Source: Megalonaias nervosa | Taxonomy: Eukaryota; Mollusca; Bivalvia; Unionida; Unionidae | Length of the DNA: 64,000 nt | Direction: 5' to 3' | Assembly: GCA_016617855.1 (NCBI GenBank) | Contig: JAECUM010004936.1 | Span: 1 to 64,000 of the forward strand | Shown here: positions 33,266 to 41,055 of the stretch, one piece after another | Position numbering within the stretch: the first letter of the stretch is position 1 | Layout of the letters: every line of letters starts with the position of its first letter | Translations under genes and position numbers: made by a program | The notes under the pieces: generated by a model | Databases searched by the model: none | Seen by the model: the letters and a program-made list of their open reading frames with translations, nothing else | Told to the model about the DNA's origin: nothing

Positions 33266-33724
33266 TTATACCCTCTTTGGTGTAAGGTAATAAGTGTACT
33301 TTTTGAACAGCCTCGATTTTATTTTAGTACCGTACCAAAAAAGTTTAGTCACTAATTCACACACCACACGTCGCACAGAAGTTTCCTCTTGAACTAGAAA
33401 GAATTGTTCTTGTAAAGATTTGTTGTAATCCTCTAACTTGTCCGTTGGAATTCGGTGTATTAGGATCACCTTGTAAGTTGAATGAGTGGCATCCAAAAAT
33501 TTATGAATTTCACGCGATTCATCAATGTCTGATCACTGCAACACTTTCATTAGAATCAGTCCTCTTATAGCATTTAGGTACCAGTGGTTCAAACATCGGT
33601 GACGTAACGGATGCAATGGTTCTTTGCGTTTCACTTGTATTTTGAGGAACTCGCGATAAATGCGTTCTCTCAATTCCACAGGCAAACCACGAATGTTCTC
33701 TTGTAAAGTATCCATAACCATGTC
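33266..33724 (-). pseudogene. F-box-like accessory gene 1, one nonsense codon
   Basis: ATG 33724 (MVMDTLQENIRGLPVELRER) opens a frame to 33266 with one TGA at 33533-33535. The N-terminal LPVELRERIYREFL resembles the first helix of an F-box (LPxEhhxxI). The remainder (LHPLRHRCLNHWY, YKVILIHRIPTDKLEDYN) is not recognised. If truly F-box, it could recruit Skp1/Cullin ubiquitin ligases, a strategy known in large DNA viruses. This rests on a short motif and is tentative. Confidence 0.45.
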
Positions 33725-33726
33725 GC

Positions 33727-34053
33727 TCAAAAACTTCTCTTAGAGCGAAAGTAATGGACGTAGTGAGTAATTTCTGACCACTGCCATTCCAGGAAACGGT
33801 CAAGAATGTCAATAAAATCTTCAGATGTAAATGGTCTAAAGCGAAATAGTAGGAAGAACGCACCCTTGATCCAGAGAAATCGGACTTGTTTGTTGACTTT
33901 TGTCAATTTCCTCTTGTGAATTTCTCGACATAAAAGTTCTACAGTCACAAATTGAGATTTGGCTCTGGCAAGTCCGTGCCAAATGTCCTTGTAGATCTTC
34001 TCTTGCAATTCGTTTGGTAATCTTTGGAGATAATTTCTCCAATGGGGTTTAAA
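33727..34053 (-). pseudogene. F-box-like accessory gene 2, no start codon
   Basis: An open frame to 33727 containing NYLQRLPNELQEKIYKDIW, matching the motif of the adjacent gene (LPVELRERIY). It continues with KLTKVNKQVRFLWIKGAFF and FIDILDRFLEW. No ATG is available. A TATA-like box (tatttaaa, 34049-34056) sits just before the motif, and the frame is also open upstream to the stop of the BIR gene. It is a likely diverged tandem duplicate of gene 1. Confidence 0.4.
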
Positions 34054-34128
34054 TACTTGTCTAGGGGTTGTCCAATGTTTGACTCCTAGCCAAGCAGCTG
34101 GTTTCTTAAACGACCTGGTATGCCCACT

Positions 34129-34754
34129 TCAATGACGAGGTCCCACTAAAGGTAGGTAGTGACAATGTAGAGACCATCGAGCATGTTCCAGGTAAGCGCA
34201 ATCTTTCCTCTCCCACTCGTGAAGTGACACACTGCAACTGAAGCACTTGACTTTATCCCCTTCGCCCATGTAGATAAATCCAGCTCTAGCTAATTCTTCG
34301 GGGGTAGGTCCTCCCAGATATTTTGGCCATTTTCCTCAGAAGGTTTGGATCCAACTTTCAAAATCGCAGTATTCAGGCAAACGCACAGGGTACGAACATT
34401 CGTCTTTCACAGGTTCATTTCGATGAGGATATGGTGAAATATGTAGGAATGTGCTCATATTTGCATGACATCCGTAGGGTGGTAGCCGAATGGTTTCATA
34501 ATGATGATATCCACCATGAAAACCAGTAAAGTGAAAAGGTGTACGATAACGAGTGGCATCACTTTAGCATCCGTCAGGTTTGACACACACAGCATCACAT
34601 TCCATGGTAGGTATGGTAGTAGTTATAGCCAAGTTCCATGATGATGTGGTACTGAATCGCTAAGGTCATAGCGTACGGCATCACTGCCATCGCAAGGCAC
34701 AGCATCGCACTCGAGTTTGTTCTTGCTTGATACTTGATGTTTGAAAGGATTCAT
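34129..34754 (-). pseudogene. BIR-domain (IAP-like) accessory gene, broken
   Basis: The frame ending TGA 34129-34131 encodes a BIR zinc domain. TPEELARAGFIYMGEGDKV leads into C-x2-C (CFSC), then 16 residues to His in EHARW, then 6 to Cys, the exact C-x2-C-x16-H-x6-C spacing of inhibitor-of-apoptosis repeats. An ATG at 34458 (MSTFLHISPYPHR) serves this frame; TGA at 34336-34338 interrupts it just before the domain. Upstream to ATG 34754 (MNPFKHQVSSKNK) there is further degenerate coding with a repeated ECDAV...DG...SDA..RY motif, a frame change and TAA at 34564-34566. A TATA box lies at 34811-34817. BIR proteins in viruses block caspases or bind ubiquitin machinery. Confidence 0.8.
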
Positions 34755-34786
34755 CTTTCTCGCTTGTCAATGGTAGTGACAATAAA

Positions 34787-37700
34787 CTATCGGTCTTGGG
34801 CGTTGTCCCTTTTTATATGCTGACCAATATCGGCGTGACCGTACGGCAAAGTGAAGTGATTGGGAAGCCGAACTCGCTTCTGGTGCACCATTTGATAGAC
34901 TTTTTCCAAGGGTCGGCTAACGATTTGGTGTGTGGGTAAACGTACAATCTTGTGCGGTTCGTGGGTGGTCACTTTAAAATTTCCATCCTGTCCAGACTGC
35001 AAGGCTTCTTTCAAGACGCCAAAGTTCACCAGTCGACTGGTGCGATAATTGAGAGTCAATCCTTTCACTTTGCACTCCGTGTGTACTTCTTGTGGGTCTC
35101 GGTATTCGTAGCCGTAATTTTTGGGACCGCCACTTGCAAAACTTAGAATCTTGTCGTCGGGATGCTCGTCCGTCCAGGCTCCTAAACGGTCTCCTCCGAT
35201 GACAGGGTGACGTTGACCCTAACGATCGATGTAAATGCAACTGTCCGTGTCAAAATACAGCACACGATCTCCTAACAGTTCTAAAGCTTCGTACAGTTTT
35301 AAACGAGCATGGGCTGTCACGTAAGCCGCAATGAAGACATTTCCAAATTCGTCGGCTTCTACAAAGTCCAGTTCTTCTTCGTAATTGACTAAGATCAAGT
35401 CCTCACGAGCGACGTCCACGTGTTTCATGTATTTGGTTTTGTCGTGAATCATCTGGAAGTAACGAGAAGGTTCTGTCAGATACTCCGTCTTGGGTAAACA
35501 CGGTCGTTGTGCCATTTTACCCCACAAGCAATTTAACATCACTTTGGCAAACGATCGCCTTCCTTCGTTTATCTCGATGTGGTCTAAAGTGATGCCTTCC
35601 TGCTCTCAATATTTCTCTTTGAATTTCTTTTGGTCTTCGGGAGTGTGGCACCAGGAAGGATAGCCACTGGCTTCTTGTTTCAGTTTCAAAAAAGCATTCA
35701 CATAGTCTGCGAAAATGCCTTTTTGAGTGTCGTCGCCCTTGTGGTATTTTTCTGTCTTGGGAAAGTAATAAATTTCGTACACTTCTAACAGTTGGTATCC
35801 CAAGTCCAGAGCTTTGAACGATTCCACGCTGACCCACGTTCCCGTCAAGGCGCGTTCTTCCTGAGTGTGCTGACAAGGTTGGTCTTGGTTGCACGTTTCG
35901 GCACAAGTACGGCACAAGGGAAACATCAGTTTTCCTTCGCAATGGTGAGGTAAAACTGGATGGTACAAGTACGTGGGAGGCAAGACTTTACATTTGATCA
36001 ATCCTTCGTATTGGCGAATGTTGTCCAGGTCAATGTGTTCCGTCAGCAAGTGCGGGTGCCTTGCGGGAAAATGACAGAATTTGCACACGTACAGATACAG
36101 CGAACACACGTCCAAGTATTTGATTTCTTCTCCTTTCTCCTCGTCGGATTAGTACAACAAACAGGTGTCATTCGTCCGTCTTCTGTACAAACTGTCCCGT
36201 GGGTTCAGTGGGTCCACCAGCTTGTAACTTTTCACGATACGCTTAAACTCGGGATCGGTTTTCAAACGGTGATCGTACTCGTGTTCCCACATTTCTACTA
36301 CTTGGTATCCTTGCTCTTCTAACTTCAATCGCCGCTGACAAGTGGCCTGGTACAAGTCTTCCATGGTCCGTTGTAAAAACTGATTTTTAGTGTCACGATG
36401 AGGGTAGCAGATAGGATATCCGAGAAATAAGCACCCGTTAAACTCGTACACGATCTTGGGGTTTTCTAAGTCCCAACCATCCACTGAATACCTTCCGATG
36501 GCTTTTTCGCCTTCTCCGTTGCGAGCGTGTTGGATCCATTTGTCTTCCTTGTCGCACAAATAATGTAACCAGAGTAAGGCTTTGACCGAATATTGACGTT
36601 TGACAAAGTTCGCCGTTTGAGAACTGATGACAGCTAGGGTGTTTCGGGCATGAATCATTGGCGGTACACTAAGGAATAAGCTTTGGCAATGGTGCAGGCT
36701 TCTTTCAAAGGATCGATTCCTCAGTGTTCCATGAACAGTTCTCGGAATGTTCCACAGCAATGCCGTAAAATGTCCACGTCGGAACGACAATATTTTAACA
36801 TTTCTTCCTGAAAGTCGAAAGGGTCCGAGGCGTGAGTCTGGTACCATGCGTAGAAAGCTTCTCGTTGTTCGGTAGGCATGTTGTCGGGGTCGTAGTAGTG
36901 AGCCTCGGGCAAATGAGGTAGAACGGTGTGTTGATTGGTTTCGGTATTGAAAAAGTGCGGAAAATAGCCTTTGACCATCTCTGTCATTCCAAACGTTTTA
37001 GGCATGCGACTCAAAGGCATGGCCAAGTAACTCATCGAATCTTTAAACTGCACTTGTCCCACTTGCATGGAAATGATTTTGGCTCTGTTCAAAGTCACTT
37101 TCGGACGTTCGGTACTTTGTTCCGTATAGTATCTGAAAAGAAACTGCCCATCATATCCCGAGAAATTGTGAGCCATCACCGTGGCATAGCGATGACAATC
37201 ACCGTAACGTTCGATGTCTTCTTGGCTCCACGTCTCGTCGATAGGGTCCAAGATCCATTGGGCGAAATCGGCCAGCGTGTTCGGTCCACGAAAGATTTTT
37301 TCACGTCCTCCAGGAATCTTGCTACAGTGATGGCAATGAGTAAAGATAGGCTCTTTGATGTACTTCTCACAAGCTCGATGAGTCACACAGAAATTAGGAA
37401 TGTGAATGCCAGTCTCTTGCATGCATTCGAAATCGAAAAAGATGAAATGGCCTTTCTTCTGGTCATTATCTTCTTCTTCATGTTGGGATTGGTATTTTTT
37501 AATGTAGCATTGGTGTTCCAAGTCCACGATTTGGCGACAAATGTGACATCGCTTCTTTCCTGAACAGACGTGCGCCTTGGCATTATTGGTACGTATGCCT
37601 TGTCCACAAGTAGGGCACAATCTCAGGAGCTGACAAGCACTTTTCTGCTGTGAACCTTGCGTCTTTAGATGTTGTTGGTAACAGGTAGGGCTGACAAACG

Positions 37701-38734
37701 TGTGCTGACAAGCTGGGCAATGCACTCGTTCTTGTCCTTGATCCACACAGGGTTTAGAGGCTAAACATCGCTCACATTTCGATCCACAATGCTTGTGTTG
37801 CTCTCGATTGTTATAGCTTTAGTCACATTTCTCACCGTAATAACAGGAATGCAGTGATACTGGTAATGGCATCGAAATGTTCATCGTGATGATAGACGTG
37901 AATGTATTTTCCGTCTTTAAAATTTTTGCCTCGAAACATCAGAGGTCCGCGCACTTCCTGAGAGTACACTTTCAATGTGTAGCGTGGAACCAAGACGTCT
38001 TGCAACTTTTGCATTTCAGGAATGCCACAGGGTGTGTCTTTGGAAAGACCAACTTGCTCTAACAGGAGTTTTGCTTCTCTTTGTTGTTTGGCTCGGCTAG
38101 ATTTTTTAATAGTTTGCCAGGTTCTTTTCCATTCTGCCCTTTTGTTCTTGTCGGCATACGTTCGTCCCACCACGATGGCACGGGCTAAACACAGCTTGTC
38201 TTGAGGGTTGTTAATTCGGACGAGGCTCTTTTTGGTGATGCGAAGGTTGTCCACGAATAACACTTTTTTGCCATGTCCTGTCCCTTGGGGAAGAGAAACG
38301 TGGGTCATGAACAGTGTCGCTTTTCCGTCGGTGATGTGAAACTTGTCGTTGGATTCCTGCACGTGTTGAATCTTGTCGATGATTTTGGAAGGTGTCAATT
38401 CTGCTGCGCTGCTAAACTCGATCCAAACGGTGGACTTCAAACTGTCGTGATGAATGGAAAGTCTCAAGCGATCGTCTTCTTTGGCTTCACATTGCCGTTT
38501 CAGTGTGGTTAACAAAGAATCCCACACATCAGTGATAAACCCTTCTGCTTTCTTCAACGGTACGTCGGACTTGAAATCTTTAAATTTCACCGCGTACGTG
38601 TAGGCCGTAGTTTTAAATTTTCTGGAGGAGCGTTTGTCCGTCTCTCGAATGTGGTAGTACTTTTCAGGGTTTACTGGTGGTGATGGACTTTGACTGGGTG
38701 TAGACTCTCTGGGCCTAGATTCTGGCTCACTCAT
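34787..38734 (-). pseudogene. pPolB: Protein-primed family B DNA polymerase, multiply broken
   Basis: ATG 38734 (MSEPESRPRESTPSQ). The intact N-terminal part has THVSLPQGTGHGKK, IVVGRTYADK and the Cys-rich stretch HCPACQHTF...CPTCG...CHIC. Exonuclease motifs: FIFFDFE (about 37430), HNFSGYDGQFLF (about 37170) and YCRSDVDIL (about 36780). Polymerase motifs: A near YLDVCSLY (36115), B near NCLWGKMAQR (35530) and C in YFDTDSCIY (about 35240). Then GGPKNYGY and CKVKGLTLNY. Breaks: frameshift 37834-37846; TAA 37819; TGA 36721 and 36655; frameshift near 36640; TAA 36149; TGA 35606; TAG 35219. Catalytic acidic residues remain, but no functional enzyme can be made from this copy. Confidence 0.93.
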
Positions 38735-38839
38735 CTCATCTTCAAAATCGCTGGCATGAATTTGAGCCAAGACTTCAGCTACTGTGCGAGGCGATAAATC
38801 ACGTTTCTGCCTCTAACTTTCTTCTCCTTTCTTTACGAA

Positions 38840-39169
38840 ATGATGCGATCGTTTCATCTTGACTGCAAAAGGTCAAATGACAAAAGAGACAAAAGTCAGG
38901 ATACCTGTTATCATTGTCAAGAGAAAGGACATTGGTCTCCAGACTGCCCTATGAAACAACAGGAGCAGGAGGAGGAGGAGGAAGAAGAATAGGTGCACTC
39001 GGCAAAGGAAGAACCCCGACACGTTCAGAAAGAGAAGATAGAAAAGGAAAGAAGACGAGAGAAAAGTGAGGAAGAAGAGGAGGAAAAAACTGTGAAAGTG
39101 AAGAAAATCAGAAAACAGAGAGAGTGAAAGAAGAAAAAAGATACAGAAGAAGTCTATGAACTTTTTTAA
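38840..39169 (+). pseudogene. Plus-strand CCHC zinc-knuckle gene, two nonsense codons
   Basis: ATG 38840 on the plus strand, divergent from the polymerase, encodes about 50 residues with a perfect CCHC knuckle (CYHCQEKGHWSPDC). An acidic run then leads to TAG at 38990-38992. The same frame stays open in Lys/Glu-rich sequence (KEEPRHVQKEKIEKERRR) to TGA 39125-39127 and finally TAA 39167-39169. The knuckle is of the retroviral Gag/CNBP type and would bind single-stranded nucleic acid. The acidic-basic tail could be a coiled coil. It is one of only two plus-strand genes in the element. Confidence 0.6.
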
Positions 39170-39385
39170 AAAAGTGTTGTGTTGTGTTGTGTTGTGTTGT
39201 GTTGTGTTGTGACATTGAATTGTAAATATATGTACCAGAATAGACCAGACTGAAAAAAAAACCTTAAGTGTCTCCTGGTTTTGATTGTTTAGAATAATAA
39301 GGACCTACACTCACGCACTCACAACACGTATATCACAGGGTTAAATAAGGGAGTTTGAGTTTTAATTGATTTTGGCAAAATGAAT
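39170..39385. other. Intergenic stretch with (GTTGT)n
   Basis: A GTTGT pentamer run at 39175-39210, then AT-rich sequence. From about 39365 the tggcaaaatgaatagtatct segment matches the region downstream of the HDE of genes B and C. No other feature. Confidence 0.7.
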
Positions 39386-39427
39386 AGTATCTCTTTTAGA
39401 AAGAAGTGAGTGACCCTGAAAAGGACC
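39386..39427 (-). terminator. Histone-type 3' stem-loop and HDE of gene D
   Basis: On the minus strand, GGTCCTTTTCAGGGTC (39427-39412) folds into a six-pair stem (two G-U wobbles) with a UUUC loop. ACTCA follows, then CTAAAAGAGAT (39397-39391 region), matching the U7-complementary AAAAGAG. It starts 31 nt after the stop at 39458 that ends gene D once its frameshift is taken into account. Confidence 0.75.
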
Positions 39428-39457
39428 GTTGGGTGTTTGTTTTTTCTTAGAACAAAC

Positions 39458-40089
39458 TTAGGAACGAGAAGCAATCAACTTTAACTCCCTTAAGTCTTTG
39501 CCACGGCCAAGGCCTACTTCTGGACTTGCTCCTGTCAATTTGAATTGGTAGAAATCACTAGGGGTGGTATCTCCGGTGTAGTAACAGGGTTAGACTGTTT
39601 GGCTCGGGAAGGTCTTTTTCTCTTGGGTCATAATAAAGAAGTCTGATACATTTGTTTCAGACTTCTTAACTCTGCCAAAATGTCCAAGAGTACCATTACC
39701 GTTTGACTTTCATTGTTCTCCTTCTCTCCTAGACTTTGTTTCTTCTCTACTGCTTCTTCCTGTCGTTTTCTTCGTGTCTCTTCTTCTCGCTGTTGCTGTT
39801 CGAGGAGAAATGCTTGTTCTGCTTCTTTCTGCTGTTGTAAAAATTTCTCCAATTCTTCTTTCTGTCTCTGTTTAAAATCGTCGACGTGTGGTAAAGAAGG
39901 AGAAGGTGACGAAGGTGCTGGTACCGGAACAAATTCTTGTGAAGAAGAGAGAAAATCTGCTAAATCCCAATTGAAATCAACCTCTTCTGGTATTAGTCCT
40001 GTGTTGACTTTGGTAACCACTGCTATTCCATCGCTTCTCGTCTCCAAAGCCGGTTCACCCCAATTCATTGTCTTCTTAGTTTCAGTCAT
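39458..40089 (-). pseudogene. Polinton accessory gene D, coiled-coil Gln/Glu-rich protein, broken
   Basis: ATG 40089 (MTETKKTMNWGEPALET) opens 153 codons. There is an acidic Trp-containing segment (EEVDFNWDLADFL), a Pro/Ser linker, a strong Gln/Glu/Lys coiled coil (LEKFLQQQKEAEQAFLLEQ) and a Leu-rich end (VLLDILAELRSLKQMY). TGA at 39628-39630 then interrupts. The frame continues with PKRKRPSRAK, a classical nuclear-localisation pattern, and after a frame change near 39545 reaches TAA 39458. A histone-type 3' end follows. It is divergent from gene E across a 232-bp spacer. Confidence 0.6.
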
Positions 40090-40321
40090 GTTTCACAAAA
40101 CAATGTCGCATCGATTCACTGCACACAGACGCTAGCGCACCTATACAGGGAATGTGACGTCACAGGTAGCTCTCTTCGGATTGGAAGACAGACTCCGCGA
40201 AGTGACTGAATTTTGTAACGCGTGTTGGGATTGGTGAACAATTTCAATCCGTTTCGATCCGGTCTTCCACTATAAATAAACGCGGTTCACTTCATTCCCT
40301 TCACCTGTTCTCGTCACAAAC
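40090..40321. promoter_or_regulatory. Divergent promoter between genes D and E
   Basis: The 232-bp spacer has a CRE (TGACGTCA, 40155-40162) and two ATTGG (inverted CCAAT) boxes (40180, 40230). There is a perfect TATA box for gene E (TATAAATAAA, 40271-40280, about 42 nt before the ATG) and a TATA-like tatagg on the minus strand near 40143 for gene D. CCAAT, TATA and a divergent layout flanked by histone-type 3' ends resemble a paired histone gene promoter. That parallel is inference. Confidence 0.65.
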
Positions 40322-40552
40322 ATGTGGACCAACGTTGAATCGTCTACTTTCGTATCGTCGTTGTTTTTCCGTACGGACTTACCCATGTATGTGAGATCAT
40401 CATGGAGAATCGTTAGGATCACCAAGACAAGCGTTTGGAAAAGAAGGACCTATGTGGAAAGACAAGGCTGTCTGAAGCGAGTTCTGATTGGACCAGAGGT
40501 TAGACAAAGTTTGAGGAAGAGAAGAAGACCTATGCAATGCCCTCTGTGTTAA
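40322..40552 (+). CDS. Polinton accessory gene E, small basic protein
   Basis: 76 residues from ATG 40322 (MWTNVESSTFVSSLFF) to TAA 40550-40552. The N-terminal half is hydrophobic/Ser-rich; the C-terminal half is strongly basic (SSWRIVRITKTSVWKRR, RQSLRKRRRPMQCPLC) with a terminal Cys pair. There is no histone fold and no recognised family. The TATA box at 40271 and a perfect histone-type stem-loop 27 nt downstream support a real transcription unit. Confidence 0.55.
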   Translation: MWTNVESSTFVSSLFFRTDLPMYVRSSWRIVRITKTSVWKRRTYVERQGCLKRVLIGPEVRQSLRKRRRPMQCPLC

Positions 40553-40579
40553 CGGAATGGTGTTAACATAACAAACAAC

Positions 40580-40620
40580 GGCCCTTTTCAGGGCCACTCC
40601 ACTGCCTCGAAAAGATTTAT
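40580..40620 (+). terminator. Perfect histone-type 3' stem-loop and HDE of gene E
   Basis: GGCCCTTTTCAGGGCC (40580-40595) is an exact match to the histone mRNA consensus GGYYYUUYUHARRRCC. It is followed by ACTCCA and then CGAAAAGATTTA, a purine-rich block at the expected distance for U7 snRNA pairing. The stem has six G-C/U-A pairs and a UUUC loop. It lies 27 nt after gene E's stop codon. Confidence 0.88.
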
Positions 40621-40774
40621 TCTTTCTTGCCTAAAAAAAATGTTTATTCGATTGTATAACTTCTGTTTAACTCACAAAAACATTATTCTCTTAACCTAAA
40701 AATTTTTAGTCGGTTGTATAACTTGGGTAGAATAGATTGATGTTCATCAATCTATGGAAACGAACGTAAAGGCA

Positions 40775-41055
40775 TAAAACAGACTATACTATCCACTGAC
40801 ACGAACGCGAATGCATCACACTTTGTATAGAAACGAAACAGGTGGCATGACGTCACGGTACTTGCTACATTGTTGCAAGTATCCAGTACCGTGACGTCAT
40901 ATTGACCCATGGTGTGCTAGTCGCTATACAAAATTCCCATTGTCCGTAAACGTACCCAGGGTGATATTTTGTCCGTATAAATCGTGTCCGTAAACTACCC
41001 CGGAGGGGGGTCTGTAATGTATTTTCCCATTGTCCGTAAACTACCCCACTATACT
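40775..41055 (-). repeat. Polinton right terminal inverted repeat
   Basis: Partner of 20383-20663 with 276 of 281 matching bases. Its inner edge (actatccactgacacgaacg then gcgaatgcat) is the likely source of the 44-bp repeat array at 21430-22000. Confidence 0.97.

Larger units (their letters stand above)
20383..41055 (-). mobile_element. Polinton/Maverick element (20,673 bp)
   Basis: The element starts agtatagtggggtag and ends with the exact reverse complement. It has 281-bp terminal inverted repeats, the 5'-AG...CT-3' termini usual for Polintons, and flanking 6-mers attaat (20377-20382) and actaat (41056-41061), a target duplication with one mismatch. It encodes the Polinton hallmark set: protein-primed PolB, chromodomain integrase, packaging ATPase, adenain-like protease, major capsid and penton. 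Two genes are on the plus strand and the rest on the minus strand. It resembles a complete viral genome, but many genes are broken, so this copy cannot be autonomous. Confidence 0.97.

Noticed and set aside
33836..34042. Minus-strand frame starting with EKLSPKITKRIAREDL
   Set aside because: It overlaps the F-box-like frame out of register. The latter carries the motif shared with its neighbour, so this is a shadow.
36928..37563. 211-codon plus-strand frame
   Set aside because: It lies opposite the polymerase exonuclease region, whose motifs are clear on the minus strand.
39713..40135. 140-codon plus-strand frame opposite gene D
   Set aside because: It is the antisense of a Gln/Glu-rich coiled-coil coding region. 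Gene D has promoter, coding logic and 3' hairpin on the minus strand.
40322..40552. Gene E as a histone
   Set aside because: Despite the histone-like promoter and 3' end, the protein is only 76 residues, has no histone-fold pattern and no similarity to H1, H2A, H2B, H3 or H4 that I can see.
20383..41055. In-frame stops as reassigned or read-through codons in the Polinton
   Set aside because: All three stop codons occur internally, all three also terminate intact genes such as MCP, PRO and the small ORFs, and frameshifts accompany them. Decay is simpler.
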